DNA of 64,000 nt from JAWKUK01 sp964402175 (GTDB taxonomy: Bacteria > Planctomycetota > UBA1135 > GCA-002686595). The stretch is from positions 9,679 to 73,678 of the forward strand of contig CAYOBN010000019.1 of assembly GCA_964402175.1 (NCBI GenBank). Direction: 5' to 3'. The translations under genes and the position numbers were made by a program. The stretch's first letter is position 1; each line of letters opens with the position of its first letter. Below, piece after piece: positions 16,965 through 25,445 of the stretch. Under the pieces are notes generated by a model. The model saw only the letters and a list, made by a program, of their open reading frames with translations, was not told the DNA's origin and did not search any database.

Positions 16965-18521
16965 ATGTCGCTCCGCGCCCGCCTCGTCCTGGTCCTCGGC
17001 AGCTTGGTGGCGGTCCTCCTGGCCGCCGAGTGGGGCCTCGTCCGCGCCCTGACCCGCGAGCTCGACGCCGAGGTCGACACCGTGGCGCTGTCCGTCGGCT
17101 CGTCGATCTTCAGCTTGATCGCGCCGCACGAGGTGGTCGGCGAGGCCATCGCCTTCGGTGCCGCCCGGGCCCCCGTGCTGCAGCCCGCTCGGCCCCACGA
17201 ACGGGTCGTGAGCCCGCAGCCGGGGTCGCCGGCGCTCGTGCACTTCGGCACCTTCGGCGGCACCCTGGAGTTCGAGCGCGACCTCGAGGTCTTCGTGGTG
17301 GAGGCCGACGGTGCCTTGGAAGGCGCACGCCACGCCGAGCCCAGGCCGAGCGCGCTGCCGCTGCCCGTCCCGCCGTCGGCGCCCGTCCCACTGTCGGCGC
17401 CTGTCCCACTGTCGGCTGAGGTCGAATGGCGCGGCCTCGCTCCAACAGACCTCGCCGCGCCGCGGGCGGGCCGCGTCGCGCTGCGGGTCGGCTCCCGCTG
17501 GGCGACCGGCGCCGAGCTCGAAGACATCACGAGCTTGGACAGCACCGCCCCCGTGCGCATCCCGGTGCCCCGCCAGGGCCTCGCGCAGGCGCTCGATACG
17601 TTCCGCTCGAAGCTGCTGCTCGGCTCGATCGCGCTCTTCCTGGTGGGCCTCGGCACGATCGCTTGGGTCGCGCACCGGGTGACACGGCCCCTGCGGGCGC
17701 TCGCGCTCGGGGCCCAGCGCGTCGGGCAGGGGGAGCTCGGCGTCCGGGTCGCCGAAGGCGGCGACCGCGAGGTCGCGACGGCGCTGGCCGCGTTCAACGA
17801 GATGTCCGTCCGACTGGCGGCGCTCGACGCGGAGGCGGCGCGGCTGCGCGATCGCGAACACCTCGGCGAGCTCGGCGAGGTCGCGCGCGGGCTCGCGCAT
17901 GCGCTGCGCAATCCGCTGCACACGCTGGGCCTCGCGGTGGATGCGCTGGCCGCGGGCACGCTGGGCAGCGAGCAGCCCGCGACGGCGCGCGCGGCGCGCA
18001 CGCAGATCGAGCGCATCGACAGCGCGCTCGCGGGGTTGCTCACGCTCGCGAGCGCAGGCGGGCAGCGCGAGCAGGTCGTGCTCGAAGACCTCGCGCACGA
18101 TGTGGCGCTCGAGCTCGCGCAGTCCCCCCATCCGTGCGCCGTCGAGGTCCAGAGCGAACGCGGCCGCACCGAGGTGCAGGGCGTGCCCGCGGAGCTGCGC
18201 GCGGTGCTCCACGCGCTCGTCGTGAACGCCGCCGAAGCGGCGCCCGAGAAGCCCGTCACGGTCCGCGTCCAGGCCAGAGATGGGCGGGCGCGCGTCGAGG
18301 TCCTGGACTCCGGCCCTGGCCTCGCCCCGGAAGTGCGCGCGCGGCTGTTCACGCCGCATGTCACGACGAAGCCCCAAGGGACAGGCATGGGGCTGTACCT
18401 CGCCGAGCGCATCGCGCGCACGCGCTACGGCGGTAGCCTCGCGTTGCACGCGCGCGCGGAAGGTGGCGTGCGGGCCGAGCTCGTGCTCGCCGTCGATGCC
18501 GAACGAGGGCCGCACACATGA
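16965..18521 (+). CDS. Membrane sensor histidine kinase with HAMP domain
   Basis: A 518-residue sensor kinase. One TM helix is at the N-terminus (about 5-27) and a second near 213-237, enclosing an extracytoplasmic region of about 185 residues. Next come a HAMP domain (about 238-290, VTRPLRALALGAQRVGQGEL), HisKA with phospho-acceptor His312 (GLAHALRNPLHTL), and HATPase with N box (VVNAAEAA), DSGPGL and GTGMGLYL. The sensor region has a Pro/Ser linker built from three 18-bp DNA repeats (17367-17420). Its stop overlaps the following regulator start. The operon continues into ornithine-lipid acyltransferase genes, so an envelope or nutrient signal is a reasonable guess. Confidence 0.92.
   Translation: MSLRARLVLVLGSLVAVLLAAEWGLVRALTRELDAEVDTVALSVGSSIFSLIAPHEVVGEAIAFGAARAPVLQPARPHERVVSPQPGSPALVHFGTFGGTLEFERDLEVFVVEADGALEGARHAEPRPSALPLPVPPSAPVPLSAPVPLSAEVEWRGLAPTDLAAPRAGRVALRVGSRWATGAELEDITSLDSTAPVRIPVPRQGLAQALDTFRSKLLLGSIALFLVGLGTIAWVAHRVTRPLRALALGAQRVGQGELGVRVAEGGDREVATALAAFNEMSVRLAALDAEAARLRDREHLGELGEVARGLAHALRNPLHTLGLAVDALAAGTLGSEQPATARAARTQIERIDSALAGLLTLASAGGQREQVVLEDLAHDVALELAQSPHPCAVEVQSERGRTEVQGVPAELRAVLHALVVNAAEAAPEKPVTVRVQARDGRARVEVLDSGPGLAPEVRARLFTPHVTTKPQGTGMGLYLAERIARTRYGGSLALHARAEGGVRAELVLAVDAERGPHT
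17367..17420 (+). repeat. Three 18-bp in-frame tandem repeats in the kinase gene
   Basis: Three consecutive 18-bp units (17367-17384, 17385-17402, 17403-17420) encode VPPSAP, VPLSAP and VPLSAE in the sensor part of the kinase. The second and third units share the same first 14 bases. Such repeats can change copy number by slippage, altering linker length while keeping frame. Confidence 0.85.
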
Positions 18522-19828
18522 CCGCGCGCATCCTGCTGGTCGAAGACGAGGCGCTGCAGCGCGCGCTCGTCGCGCAGCTCCTGCGCGGCGCGGGTTACGA
18601 CGTCAGGGACGTCGCTTCGGCGGAGGCCGCGCTGCAAGCGCTCGCGCGGGCCGAGTTCGACCTCGTCCTGTCCGATTGGCGCCTCGTCGAGCTCGACGGC
18701 GAGCACCTCTTCCACGAAGTGCGCCAGCGCTTCCCGCGCGTCGCGTTTGTGTTCTTGACCGCGTACGGCACGATCGCGCGCGCGGTCGCGGCCGTGCGCG
18801 CGGGCGCGGATGATTACCTGGCCAAACCCTTCGAGCGCGACGAGCTCCTGCTCGCCGTCGAGCGCGCGCTGCGCGCGCGCCGGCTCGTCGACGAGAACCG
18901 CAGGTTGTCGGAGGCGCTCGTGGAAGCGCGCGGGGAGCGCGAGCGACTCGTCGACCTCATCGGCCGCAGCGCCGCCATGCAGAAGGTCTTCCGCCACGTG
19001 CAGCGCGTCGCGGACGCCACGGCGACGGTGCTCGTGACCGGAGAGCCGGGGACGGGCAAGGCCCTCGTCGCTCGCGCGCTGCACGCGCTCTCGCCGCGCG
19101 CGACGGAGCCCTTCGAGGTCGTGCATTGCGCCGCGCTGCCCGCCGACGGCGCAGCGCAGCTCCTCTTCGGCGACGGCGAACCCGGCCATTCCGGGCGCTT
19201 CAAGGCGGCGGGCGCCGGCACGCTGTTCCTCGACGACATCGGCGAGCTGCCGCTCGAGCTGCAGCCGCACCTCCTGCGCGCGCTGGAAGTCCGCCGACCG
19301 GCGCGGGTCGTCGCGGCGACCCACCGCGACCTGCTCGGCGACGTCGCGGAAGGCCGCTTCCGCGAGGACCTCTACTACCGCCTCGCCGTGATCCCGGTGC
19401 AATTGCCGCCGCTGCGCGCGCGGCGCGAGGACGTGCCGGTCCTCCTGGAGCACTTCCTGGCTGCGGCGAGCCGCCGCCTCGGCAAACCCCAGCCGCGCTT
19501 CACGAGCGCCCTGACCCGCCGCCTGCTCGACCACGCCTGGCCCGGCAACGTGCGCGAGCTCGAGAACGCCGCAGAGCGGCTCGTCCTGCTCGGCGGCGAG
19601 CGTCCGCTGGACCTCGAGGACCTCCCGCCGGGCTTCGCCCCGGACGGTGCGGGCCGGGCGGGCGGCTTCACCCTCGACCCCGCGGGCATCGACTGGGAGC
19701 GACACGAAGGGGACGCCCTGCAGCAGGCCCTGGCCCTCGCCCGCGGCAACCGTGCCCAAGCCGCCAAGCTGCTCGGGCTCGGCTACAAAGCCTTCCTCTA
19801 CCGCCTGGAGAAACACGGCGTGGGCTGA
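18518..19828 (+). CDS. NtrC-family response regulator lacking the GAFTGA loop
   Basis: A 436-residue cytosolic regulator. The receiver domain (1-120) has the acceptor Asp53 in LVLSDWRL and a Lys in YLAKPFE. The AAA+ domain has Walker A GEPGTGKALVAR, Walker B GTLFLDDIGEL and the FREDLYYRL sensor region. A Fis-type HTH ends the protein (GNRAQAAKLLGLGYKAFLYRL). The sigma54-contacting GAFTGA motif is missing: QLLFGDGEPGHSGRFKAAG occupies its place, and the second loop after LLRALE is also shortened. Relatives without GAFTGA, such as TyrR, act with sigma70 or do not melt promoters. It overlaps the kinase gene by four bases, so they are a cognate pair. Confidence 0.9.
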   Translation: MTARILLVEDEALQRALVAQLLRGAGYDVRDVASAEAALQALARAEFDLVLSDWRLVELDGEHLFHEVRQRFPRVAFVFLTAYGTIARAVAAVRAGADDYLAKPFERDELLLAVERALRARRLVDENRRLSEALVEARGERERLVDLIGRSAAMQKVFRHVQRVADATATVLVTGEPGTGKALVARALHALSPRATEPFEVVHCAALPADGAAQLLFGDGEPGHSGRFKAAGAGTLFLDDIGELPLELQPHLLRALEVRRPARVVAATHRDLLGDVAEGRFREDLYYRLAVIPVQLPPLRARREDVPVLLEHFLAAASRRLGKPQPRFTSALTRRLLDHAWPGNVRELENAAERLVLLGGERPLDLEDLPPGFAPDGAGRAGGFTLDPAGIDWERHEGDALQQALALARGNRAQAAKLLGLGYKAFLYRLEKHGVG

Positions 19829-19847
19829 GGGCGTTACAGTCCCGACG

Positions 19848-20690
19848 TTGGACACGAAGCTCGACCCCCCCGGGAGCCGCAGAGACAGCGCGCTGCCCCT
19901 GCCCGGCGCGCACTTGAACCCGCCGGGTGTGCATGAACACGGCACATACCGCCTGCGCTTCGCAGCGACGCGCGGCGACCTCGAGGCCGTGCAGAGGCTG
20001 CGCTACGCCGTGTTCAACGAAGAACTCGGCGAGGGCCTCGCGGAGTCCGCGTTGACCGGCCGCGACGAGGACCCGTTCGACGCGCAGTGCCAACACCTGA
20101 TGGTCGAGGACACCGCGACGTGCAGCGTCGTCGGCACGTACCGCATGCAGCGCGCGGACCTCGCCCTCGCAAACGTCGAGCGCGCCCATAGCGGGCTCGG
20201 GCTCTATTCCGCCACCGAGTTCGACCTGCGCGGGGTCGAGCGCGCCGCGCTCGACCGCTCGATCGAGCTCGGCCGCGCGTGTGTGCACATCGACCACCGC
20301 CACCGGCGCGTGCTCTACCTGCTCTGGCACGGGCTGATCCTGTACTGCTTGCACCACGGCAAGCGCTCGTTCTTCGGCTGCAGCTCGCTCACCAGCCAGG
20401 ACGCCGCGGAAGGGCTGCGTTTCTACCGCTGGCTCGAGACGGAGGGCGCCGTGCACCCGACGCTGCGCGCGGTGCCGACCGACGCCTTCCGCTGCGAAGC
20501 GCCGCCCGAGGCCCTCGCCGGCGCGCCGCCGAAGCTGCCGAAGCTCTTCGGCATCTACCTTCGGGTCGGCGCCAAGGTGCTCGGTCCGCCCGCGCTCGAC
20601 CGCGAGTTCCGCACGATCGACTTCCTCACGTGGGTCGACCTGACCGCCGAGATCGCCGCCGCTTACGGGCACGCGGGCGCGCGCCTCTGA
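19848..20690 (+). CDS. olsB: OlsB-type L-ornithine N-alpha-acyltransferase (first copy)
   Basis: OlsB transfers a 3-hydroxyacyl group from acyl carrier protein to the alpha-amino group of ornithine, making lyso-ornithine lipid. The GNAT-fold sequence shows YRLRFAATRGDLEAVQRLRY, VFNEELGEGL, DPFDAQCQHLMV, GTYRM, ELGRACVH and FFGCSSLTS, all typical of this family. The TTG at 19848 is chosen because it gives an N-terminus of the same length as the second copy at 26031; a GTG at 19929 is possible. The gene follows the response regulator by 19 bp and precedes an OlsA-type gene by 13 bp, which supports the lipid assignment. The amino-acid specificity cannot be read from sequence. Confidence 0.85.
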   Translation: MDTKLDPPGSRRDSALPLPGAHLNPPGVHEHGTYRLRFAATRGDLEAVQRLRYAVFNEELGEGLAESALTGRDEDPFDAQCQHLMVEDTATCSVVGTYRMQRADLALANVERAHSGLGLYSATEFDLRGVERAALDRSIELGRACVHIDHRHRRVLYLLWHGLILYCLHHGKRSFFGCSSLTSQDAAEGLRFYRWLETEGAVHPTLRAVPTDAFRCEAPPEALAGAPPKLPKLFGIYLRVGAKVLGPPALDREFRTIDFLTWVDLTAEIAAAYGHAGARL

Positions 20691-20703
20691 GACCGTCTGC
20701 GCT

Positions 20704-21498
20704 GTGGGTCCCCTCCTCGCTCCCGCGCGGCTCGCTGCGCTGACGGTGGCCACCGCGCCCCTGTACCTCGGCTACGCGCTGACGCGGCCGCTGGGTTGGG
20801 TCTCGCCGCGCCTCGGCGCGGGCCTGCACCGGGTCTTCATCGGCGGCTGGGCGCGCGCGGTGCTGTGGGTGATGGGCGTGCGCGTCCGGGTCGAAGGCGA
20901 GCGCCCCGAGCCGCCCTTCTTCCTGGTCGGGAACCACCTCTCGTACGTCGACATCCCGGTGCTGCTCGCGACCGTGGACGCCCGGTTCCTGGCCAAAGCC
21001 GAGGTCTCGACCTGGCCCGTGCTCGGGTTCCTGGCCCGCACGACCGGCACGCTGTTCGTGGACCGGACCCGCAAACGCGACCTGACGCGGGTCAACCGGG
21101 AGCTGCGCCGGGTCCTGGACGGGGGCACCGGGGTCGTCGTCTTCCCCGAGGCGACCAGCACCAAGGGCGTGGAGGTCCTGCCCTTCAAGCCCTCGATCTT
21201 CGAGGTCCCGGCAGAGATGGGCCTTCCCGTGTCCTGCGCCGCCCTCTCGTACGTACACCCTACGGGCGGCGCGGCAGCCTGGCGCACCGTCTGCTGGTGG
21301 GGGGACGCCCCCTTCGCCGCACATTTCTACGAGTTCTTGAAGCAGCCCCGGACGGAAGCGATCGTAACCTTCGGCGCGCGCATCCCCCCCGGACCCGAGC
21401 GTAAAGAGCTGGCGGCCGCGGCCCACGGAGCCCTCCGTGCCGTGTTCCGCCCCTCCTGCCCGCCCGAGCACCGGGACTCCCCCTACCTCCCTGTATGA
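20704..21498 (+). CDS. olsA: OlsA/PlsC-type lyso-lipid O-acyltransferase
   Basis: A 264-residue membrane-associated acyltransferase of the PlsC (LPLAT) family. His78 and Asp83 form the HxxxxD catalytic motif in VGNHLSYVDIPV, and VFPEATST is motif III. TAPLYLGYALTRPLGW near the N-terminus is a membrane segment. Next to an OlsB gene, the likely reaction is acylation of the 3-hydroxy group of lyso-ornithine lipid (OlsA); 1-acylglycerol-3-phosphate acylation (PlsC) is the alternative. The start is a GTG at 20704 without a clear ribosome site. Its TGA overlaps the ATG of the next gene. Confidence 0.85.
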   Translation: MGPLLAPARLAALTVATAPLYLGYALTRPLGWVSPRLGAGLHRVFIGGWARAVLWVMGVRVRVEGERPEPPFFLVGNHLSYVDIPVLLATVDARFLAKAEVSTWPVLGFLARTTGTLFVDRTRKRDLTRVNRELRRVLDGGTGVVVFPEATSTKGVEVLPFKPSIFEVPAEMGLPVSCAALSYVHPTGGAAAWRTVCWWGDAPFAAHFYEFLKQPRTEAIVTFGARIPPGPERKELAAAAHGALRAVFRPSCPPEHRDSPYLPV

Positions 21499-21998
21499 GT
21501 TCGACGATTCCGGTCCTCCTGCGCGAGAACGTGGAGGTCCTCCGCCAAGGCCTGGTCCTGCTCGACCGGCTCGATGACCACCAGTTCGCCACCGGTGTGC
21601 CCATGTTGAAGCTCGCGGGGCCGGGGGCGCACTTCCGTCACGTCATCGACTTCTATCGGCGACTGCTCGAAGGTCTCGGAGAAGGCGACGTCGACTACGA
21701 CCGCCGCGAGCGCGACCCGCGCATCGAATCCGAGCGCAGCGTCTGCCGCGCGGCGCTCCTCGACCTGCAAGCCCGCCTGCAGGGCATCGAGCGCGCGGAC
21801 CGCTCCGTCGCAGTGCGCTGCGACCAGCTCCCGTGTGCGAGCTCGACGCTCGCGCGCGAGCTGCAGGGGCTCGTCAGCCACACCGTCCACCACTACGCGC
21901 TGATCGCCGTGGCGGTGCGCGCGCACGGCGTCGAGCCGGACGGAGCGTTCGGCGTCGCGCCGTCGACCCTGGCGTACTGGCGCGAGTGTGTCAAGTAA
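21495..21998 (+). CDS. DinB-like four-helix-bundle protein
   Basis: A 167-residue soluble protein of the DinB/YfiT-like metal-binding superfamily. His residues in GAHFRHVIDFY and SHTVHHYAL match the family's three-His metal site on the helix bundle. Some relatives are thiol-dependent transferases, but most are uncharacterised. The ATG overlaps the stop of the OlsA gene by four bases, so it is translated from the same message. The role in the lipid operon is unknown. Confidence 0.8.
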   Translation: MSSTIPVLLRENVEVLRQGLVLLDRLDDHQFATGVPMLKLAGPGAHFRHVIDFYRRLLEGLGEGDVDYDRRERDPRIESERSVCRAALLDLQARLQGIERADRSVAVRCDQLPCASSTLARELQGLVSHTVHHYALIAVAVRAHGVEPDGAFGVAPSTLAYWRECVK

Positions 21999-22016
21999 GC
22001 GCGTCGACGCGCCCGC

Positions 22017-22754
22017 ATGTGCACGCTCACTTGGCTCCACACGGCCGATGGTTACCGGCTGTGGTTCAACCGCGATGAGCTCCTCACGCGCGGCCCCGAG
22101 CTGCCGCCGGCGGTCGCGGAGACCCCCGAAGGGCGCTACATCGCGCCCGCGGACAGCGACCAGGGCGGCACGTGGATCGCCGCGAACGACCGCGGGGTCA
22201 CGGTCGCGCTGCTGAATGGCTACCGCGACAGCCGCGGGCCCGCGCGCGACGCGTACACGAGCCGCGGCCACCTGGTGCGCGCGCTCGCGACGCTGCGTAC
22301 GCCCCACCAGTTCTGGCGCGCGCTCTCGCCTGCGCGCCTCGCGGAGTTCCGCCCGCTGGTGCTCGTGATGGTCGCGCCCGGCAGCCCCGCGGTGTTGGCG
22401 CGCTGGGATGGCCTCGACCTCGTCGTCGATCCAAAGGGCGAGCGCGCGCTGCCCGTCGCTTCGTCGAGCTTCCGCCAGGACGAAGTCCAGCGCGCGCGCC
22501 GGGCCCTGTACCAGACCCTCGTCATCGGCGCCGGCGGCGCGACGGAGGAGCGGCTCGCCGCCTTCCAGAGCCATACGGGCCCCCACGGCCCTGACGCGTA
22601 CTCGCCGTCGATGCAGCGCCCCGACGCCGCGACCCGCAGCCAGTGCCAGGTGACGGTCGACGCGCGCGAGGTGCGCTTCGTGCACGTGCCCGGCCCGCCC
22701 CACGCCACCGAACCGCGGCCCGCCGTCGTGCTCGCGCGCCGCCGCGGGCCGTGA
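22017..22754 (+). CDS. NRDE family protein (TANGO2-like)
   Basis: A 245-residue protein with the family-naming motif NRDE (LWFNRDELLTRG) and an N-terminal Met-Cys-Thr. Cys2, exposed after Met removal, would be the N-terminal nucleophile expected for this Ntn-hydrolase-like family. GGTWIAANDRGVTVALLNGY is also characteristic. Bacterial roles are poorly known; eukaryotic TANGO2 has been linked to Golgi/ER organisation, lipid and haem handling. It follows the DinB gene by 18 bp and its stop overlaps the GTG of the fusion gene, so it belongs to the lipid operon. Confidence 0.85.
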   Translation: MCTLTWLHTADGYRLWFNRDELLTRGPELPPAVAETPEGRYIAPADSDQGGTWIAANDRGVTVALLNGYRDSRGPARDAYTSRGHLVRALATLRTPHQFWRALSPARLAEFRPLVLVMVAPGSPAVLARWDGLDLVVDPKGERALPVASSSFRQDEVQRARRALYQTLVIGAGGATEERLAAFQSHTGPHGPDAYSPSMQRPDAATRSQCQVTVDAREVRFVHVPGPPHATEPRPAVVLARRRGP

Positions 22755-25378
22755 ACCTGCGCCGCCTCTCTGCCGCTGCGGCGGCGCTCTACGCGCTCGC
22801 GCTCGCGGCGTCGTGGTTCGCGATGGAGCGGCGCGGCGCGCCCGCACCGGATTCGGGCGAGTCCACGGTCGAGGTCGCGCTCGATGGTCGCAGCGCGACG
22901 CTCGCGTACGTCGCGCGCGGTCCTGTGGACGCGCCCGCGGTGCTGCTCCTGCACGGGAGCCCCGGCGCGCACACGGACTTCACGCGCGTGTGCGAGCCGC
23001 TCGAGGACCGCTTCCGCTGCATCGCACCCGACCTGCCGGGCTTCGGTGCGTCGACGCGCTGGGTGCCGGAGTACTCGGCGGCAGCGCACGCCCGCTACTG
23101 CGCGGCGCTGCTCGACGCCCTCGGTGTGGAAGCAGCCCACGTCGTCGGATACAGCATGGGCGGCGCCGTCGGCCTCGAGCTCTACGAACTCGCGCCGGCG
23201 CGCGTGCGCTCGCTGACGCTCTTTGCGGCGCTCGGCGTGGAAGAGCTCGAACTCTTCGGCGACCACACGCTCAACCACGGGCTGCACCAACTGCAGCTCG
23301 CTGCGTTGCGCGCGCTGCGCTGGGGTGTGCCGCACTTCGGCGCGCTCGACGACTTCCCGCTCAACGTGCTGTACGCGCGCAACTTCGCGGACACGGACCA
23401 GCGGCGGCTGCGGCCGATCTTGGAGCGCTTCGAGCCGCCGCTCTTCATCCTGCACGGCGACGAGGACTTCTTGGTGCCGCTCGCCGCAGCCGAAGAGCAC
23501 GCGCGCATCGTCCCGCACGCGGAGCTGACCGTGTTGACCCGGGCCAACGTGCCCGGCATCGCGCCCGACGCGCGGCTCGGCCCCGGTCACTTCCTTCCGT
23601 TCACGTCGCCCGCGCTGGTCGGCGCGTACGTGGGTACGTTCCTCGACCGGGCGGAGCGCGGCGAGGTCCCCCGCCGCGCGGACGCGACGCCCGAGCGCGT
23701 CGCCCTCGCGCTGCAGCCGTTCGATCCGCGCAGCGTCCCGCCGTTCCAGGGGCCGGCGCTGCTGGCGATCTTGCTCCTGCTCGCGCTCGGCACGCTCGTG
23801 TCGGAGGACCTCGCGTGCATCGCCGCGGGGCTGCTCGTCGCCGACGGGCGCCTGGGTTTCTTCGCTGCCGCAGCGGCCTGCTTCGTCGGCATCTTCGTCG
23901 GCGACCTGCTGCTGTTCCTCGCGGGCCGCTGGTTCGGCCGGCCCGCGCTGCGCCGCAGGCCGCTCCGTTGGTTCGTGGGTGAAGACGCCGTCGCGCGCGC
24001 CAGCCGTTGGTTCGCGCGCCGCGGGCTCGCGGTGATCTTCATCTCGCGGCTCACGCCGGGCCTGCGGCTGCCGACGTACGTCGCCGCGGGCATCCTGCGG
24101 ACGTCGATCGTCTCGTTCAGCCTGTTCTTCGCGCTCGCCGGGATCGTCTGGGTCCCGCTGCTCGTAGGGATCGCCGCGGTCGCGGGGCGCGAAGCCGCAG
24201 AGGCGCTCGGCGGGCTCGGCCCCGCGCAGCTCCCTTGGCTCGTCCTCCTGGTGCTCGTCCTGCGCGAGCTCTACGGGACCGTGCCGTTCCTGTTCACCCA
24301 CCGCGGTCGGCGCCTCCTCCGCGGGCGCTGGATCCGGCGCACCCATTGGGAGTATTGGCCGAGCTACATCACGTACATCCCGATCTTGGCCTACATCGTT
24401 TGGCTCGCAGTGCGCCACCGCGGCCTCGCCAAGGTCACGGCGGCGAACCCCGCGATCCCGGGCGGCGGCTTCGTCGGTGAGTCGAAGGCGGACATCCTGC
24501 GCGGCTTCGGCGACGCGCCCGAGGTCCCCCCTTGGACGCTGCTCTCCGCCGACGCGCCCCCGGAGGTCCGCGCCGAAGCAGCGCGCCGCTTCGTGGCCGA
24601 GCGCGCGCTCGAGTATCCGGTGATCCTCAAACCTGACACGGGTCAGCGGGGCTCCGGGGTCTACGCGGCGCGCGACGCGGCGGAGCTCGACGCCGCCGTG
24701 CGCCGGCACCCGCACGACACGCTGTTGCAAGCGCGCATCGACGGTCCCGAGTTCGGGGTCTTCGTGATCCGCGACCCCGGAGCGGCCCGCACCCGCGTCT
24801 TCGCGGTCACGATCAAGCTGCTGCCCACCGTCACGGGCGACGGCGTGCGCACGCTGGAAGAGCTCGTGCTGGACGATCCCCGCGCGTGCGCGCTGCACAG
24901 CGTGTACGCGCGCGAGAACGCCGCGCGCTTCGACATGGTGGTCCCCCACGGCGAGGTCGTGCAGCTCGTCCACGTCGGCACACACGCCCGCGGCGCGGTG
25001 TTCCTGGACGGCCGACACCTCATCACGCCGGCGCTCGAAGCCGCGATGCACACGCTGACGGCGCGCTTCGAGGGCTTCCACTTCGGCCGCTACGACCTCA
25101 AAGCACCGAGCCCCGAGCACCTCGCGCGCGGCGAGGGCCTCGGGGTGATCGAGCTGAACGGCGTCACGTCGGAGGCGACCAACGTGTACGACCCGGCGGT
25201 CTCGCTGTTCGAGGCGTACCGGATCCTGTTCACGCAGTGGAGCGAGGCGTACCGGATCGGCGCGTACTGTGCGTCCCGAGGTACGCCGACGGTCGGTCTG
25301 CTCGGGATCCTCCGCGAATGGTCCCGCTACCGCCGCTCGCAGCGCGGGCACCGGATCGCGCCGCCGACGGCGCAGTGA
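22751..25378 (+). CDS. Fusion protein: alpha/beta hydrolase - DedA (VTT) membrane domain - ATP-grasp
   Basis: An 875-residue protein starting at GTG 22751, overlapping the NRDE stop. After an N-terminal TM anchor, residues about 45-310 are an alpha/beta hydrolase with Ser135 in GYSMGG, Asp237 or Asp239 in HGDEDF and His280 in GPGHFLPF. Residues about 335-530 form a DedA/VTT domain: LVSEDLACIAAG, FVGDLLLFLAGRWFGR and the SRLTPGLRLPTYVAAG re-entrant signature. After another TM segment near residue 540, residues about 560-850 are an ATP-grasp: Lys627 (VILKPDTGQRGSGV), then RYDLKA and VIELNGVTSEA as metal-binding strands. DedA proteins are established lipid-carrier flippases, and ATP-grasp enzymes ligate carboxylates to amines. 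Within an ornithine-lipid operon, modification plus translocation of an amino-acid lipid is a plausible inference. Confidence 0.88.
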   Translation: MNLRRLSAAAAALYALALAASWFAMERRGAPAPDSGESTVEVALDGRSATLAYVARGPVDAPAVLLLHGSPGAHTDFTRVCEPLEDRFRCIAPDLPGFGASTRWVPEYSAAAHARYCAALLDALGVEAAHVVGYSMGGAVGLELYELAPARVRSLTLFAALGVEELELFGDHTLNHGLHQLQLAALRALRWGVPHFGALDDFPLNVLYARNFADTDQRRLRPILERFEPPLFILHGDEDFLVPLAAAEEHARIVPHAELTVLTRANVPGIAPDARLGPGHFLPFTSPALVGAYVGTFLDRAERGEVPRRADATPERVALALQPFDPRSVPPFQGPALLAILLLLALGTLVSEDLACIAAGLLVADGRLGFFAAAAACFVGIFVGDLLLFLAGRWFGRPALRRRPLRWFVGEDAVARASRWFARRGLAVIFISRLTPGLRLPTYVAAGILRTSIVSFSLFFALAGIVWVPLLVGIAAVAGREAAEALGGLGPAQLPWLVLLVLVLRELYGTVPFLFTHRGRRLLRGRWIRRTHWEYWPSYITYIPILAYIVWLAVRHRGLAKVTAANPAIPGGGFVGESKADILRGFGDAPEVPPWTLLSADAPPEVRAEAARRFVAERALEYPVILKPDTGQRGSGVYAARDAAELDAAVRRHPHDTLLQARIDGPEFGVFVIRDPGAARTRVFAVTIKLLPTVTGDGVRTLEELVLDDPRACALHSVYARENAARFDMVVPHGEVVQLVHVGTHARGAVFLDGRHLITPALEAAMHTLTARFEGFHFGRYDLKAPSPEHLARGEGLGVIELNGVTSEATNVYDPAVSLFEAYRILFTQWSEAYRIGAYCASRGTPTVGLLGILREWSRYRRSQRGHRIAPPTAQ

Positions 25379-25388
25379 GCTCGAGACA

Positions 25389-25420
25389 CGGACCCGGCGC
25401 ATGTCCCGCGCGCGGGTCCG
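25389..25420 (+). terminator. Hairpin after the fusion gene
   Basis: An 8-bp perfect stem (CGGACCCG / CGGGTCCG) with a 16-nt loop lies 10 bp after the fusion-gene stop. It may end or attenuate the upstream operon before the YHS lipoprotein gene. There is no T-tract, so termination is inferred. Confidence 0.45.
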
Positions 25421-25445
25421 CGCGAGACGGTATCTTCGGGGCGAC

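Noticed and set aside
12709..17052. A 1447-codon open frame on the plus strand
   Set aside because: It runs antisense to the PSCyt/PSD1 and cyclase-fold genes and lacks any domain; GC-rich shadow.
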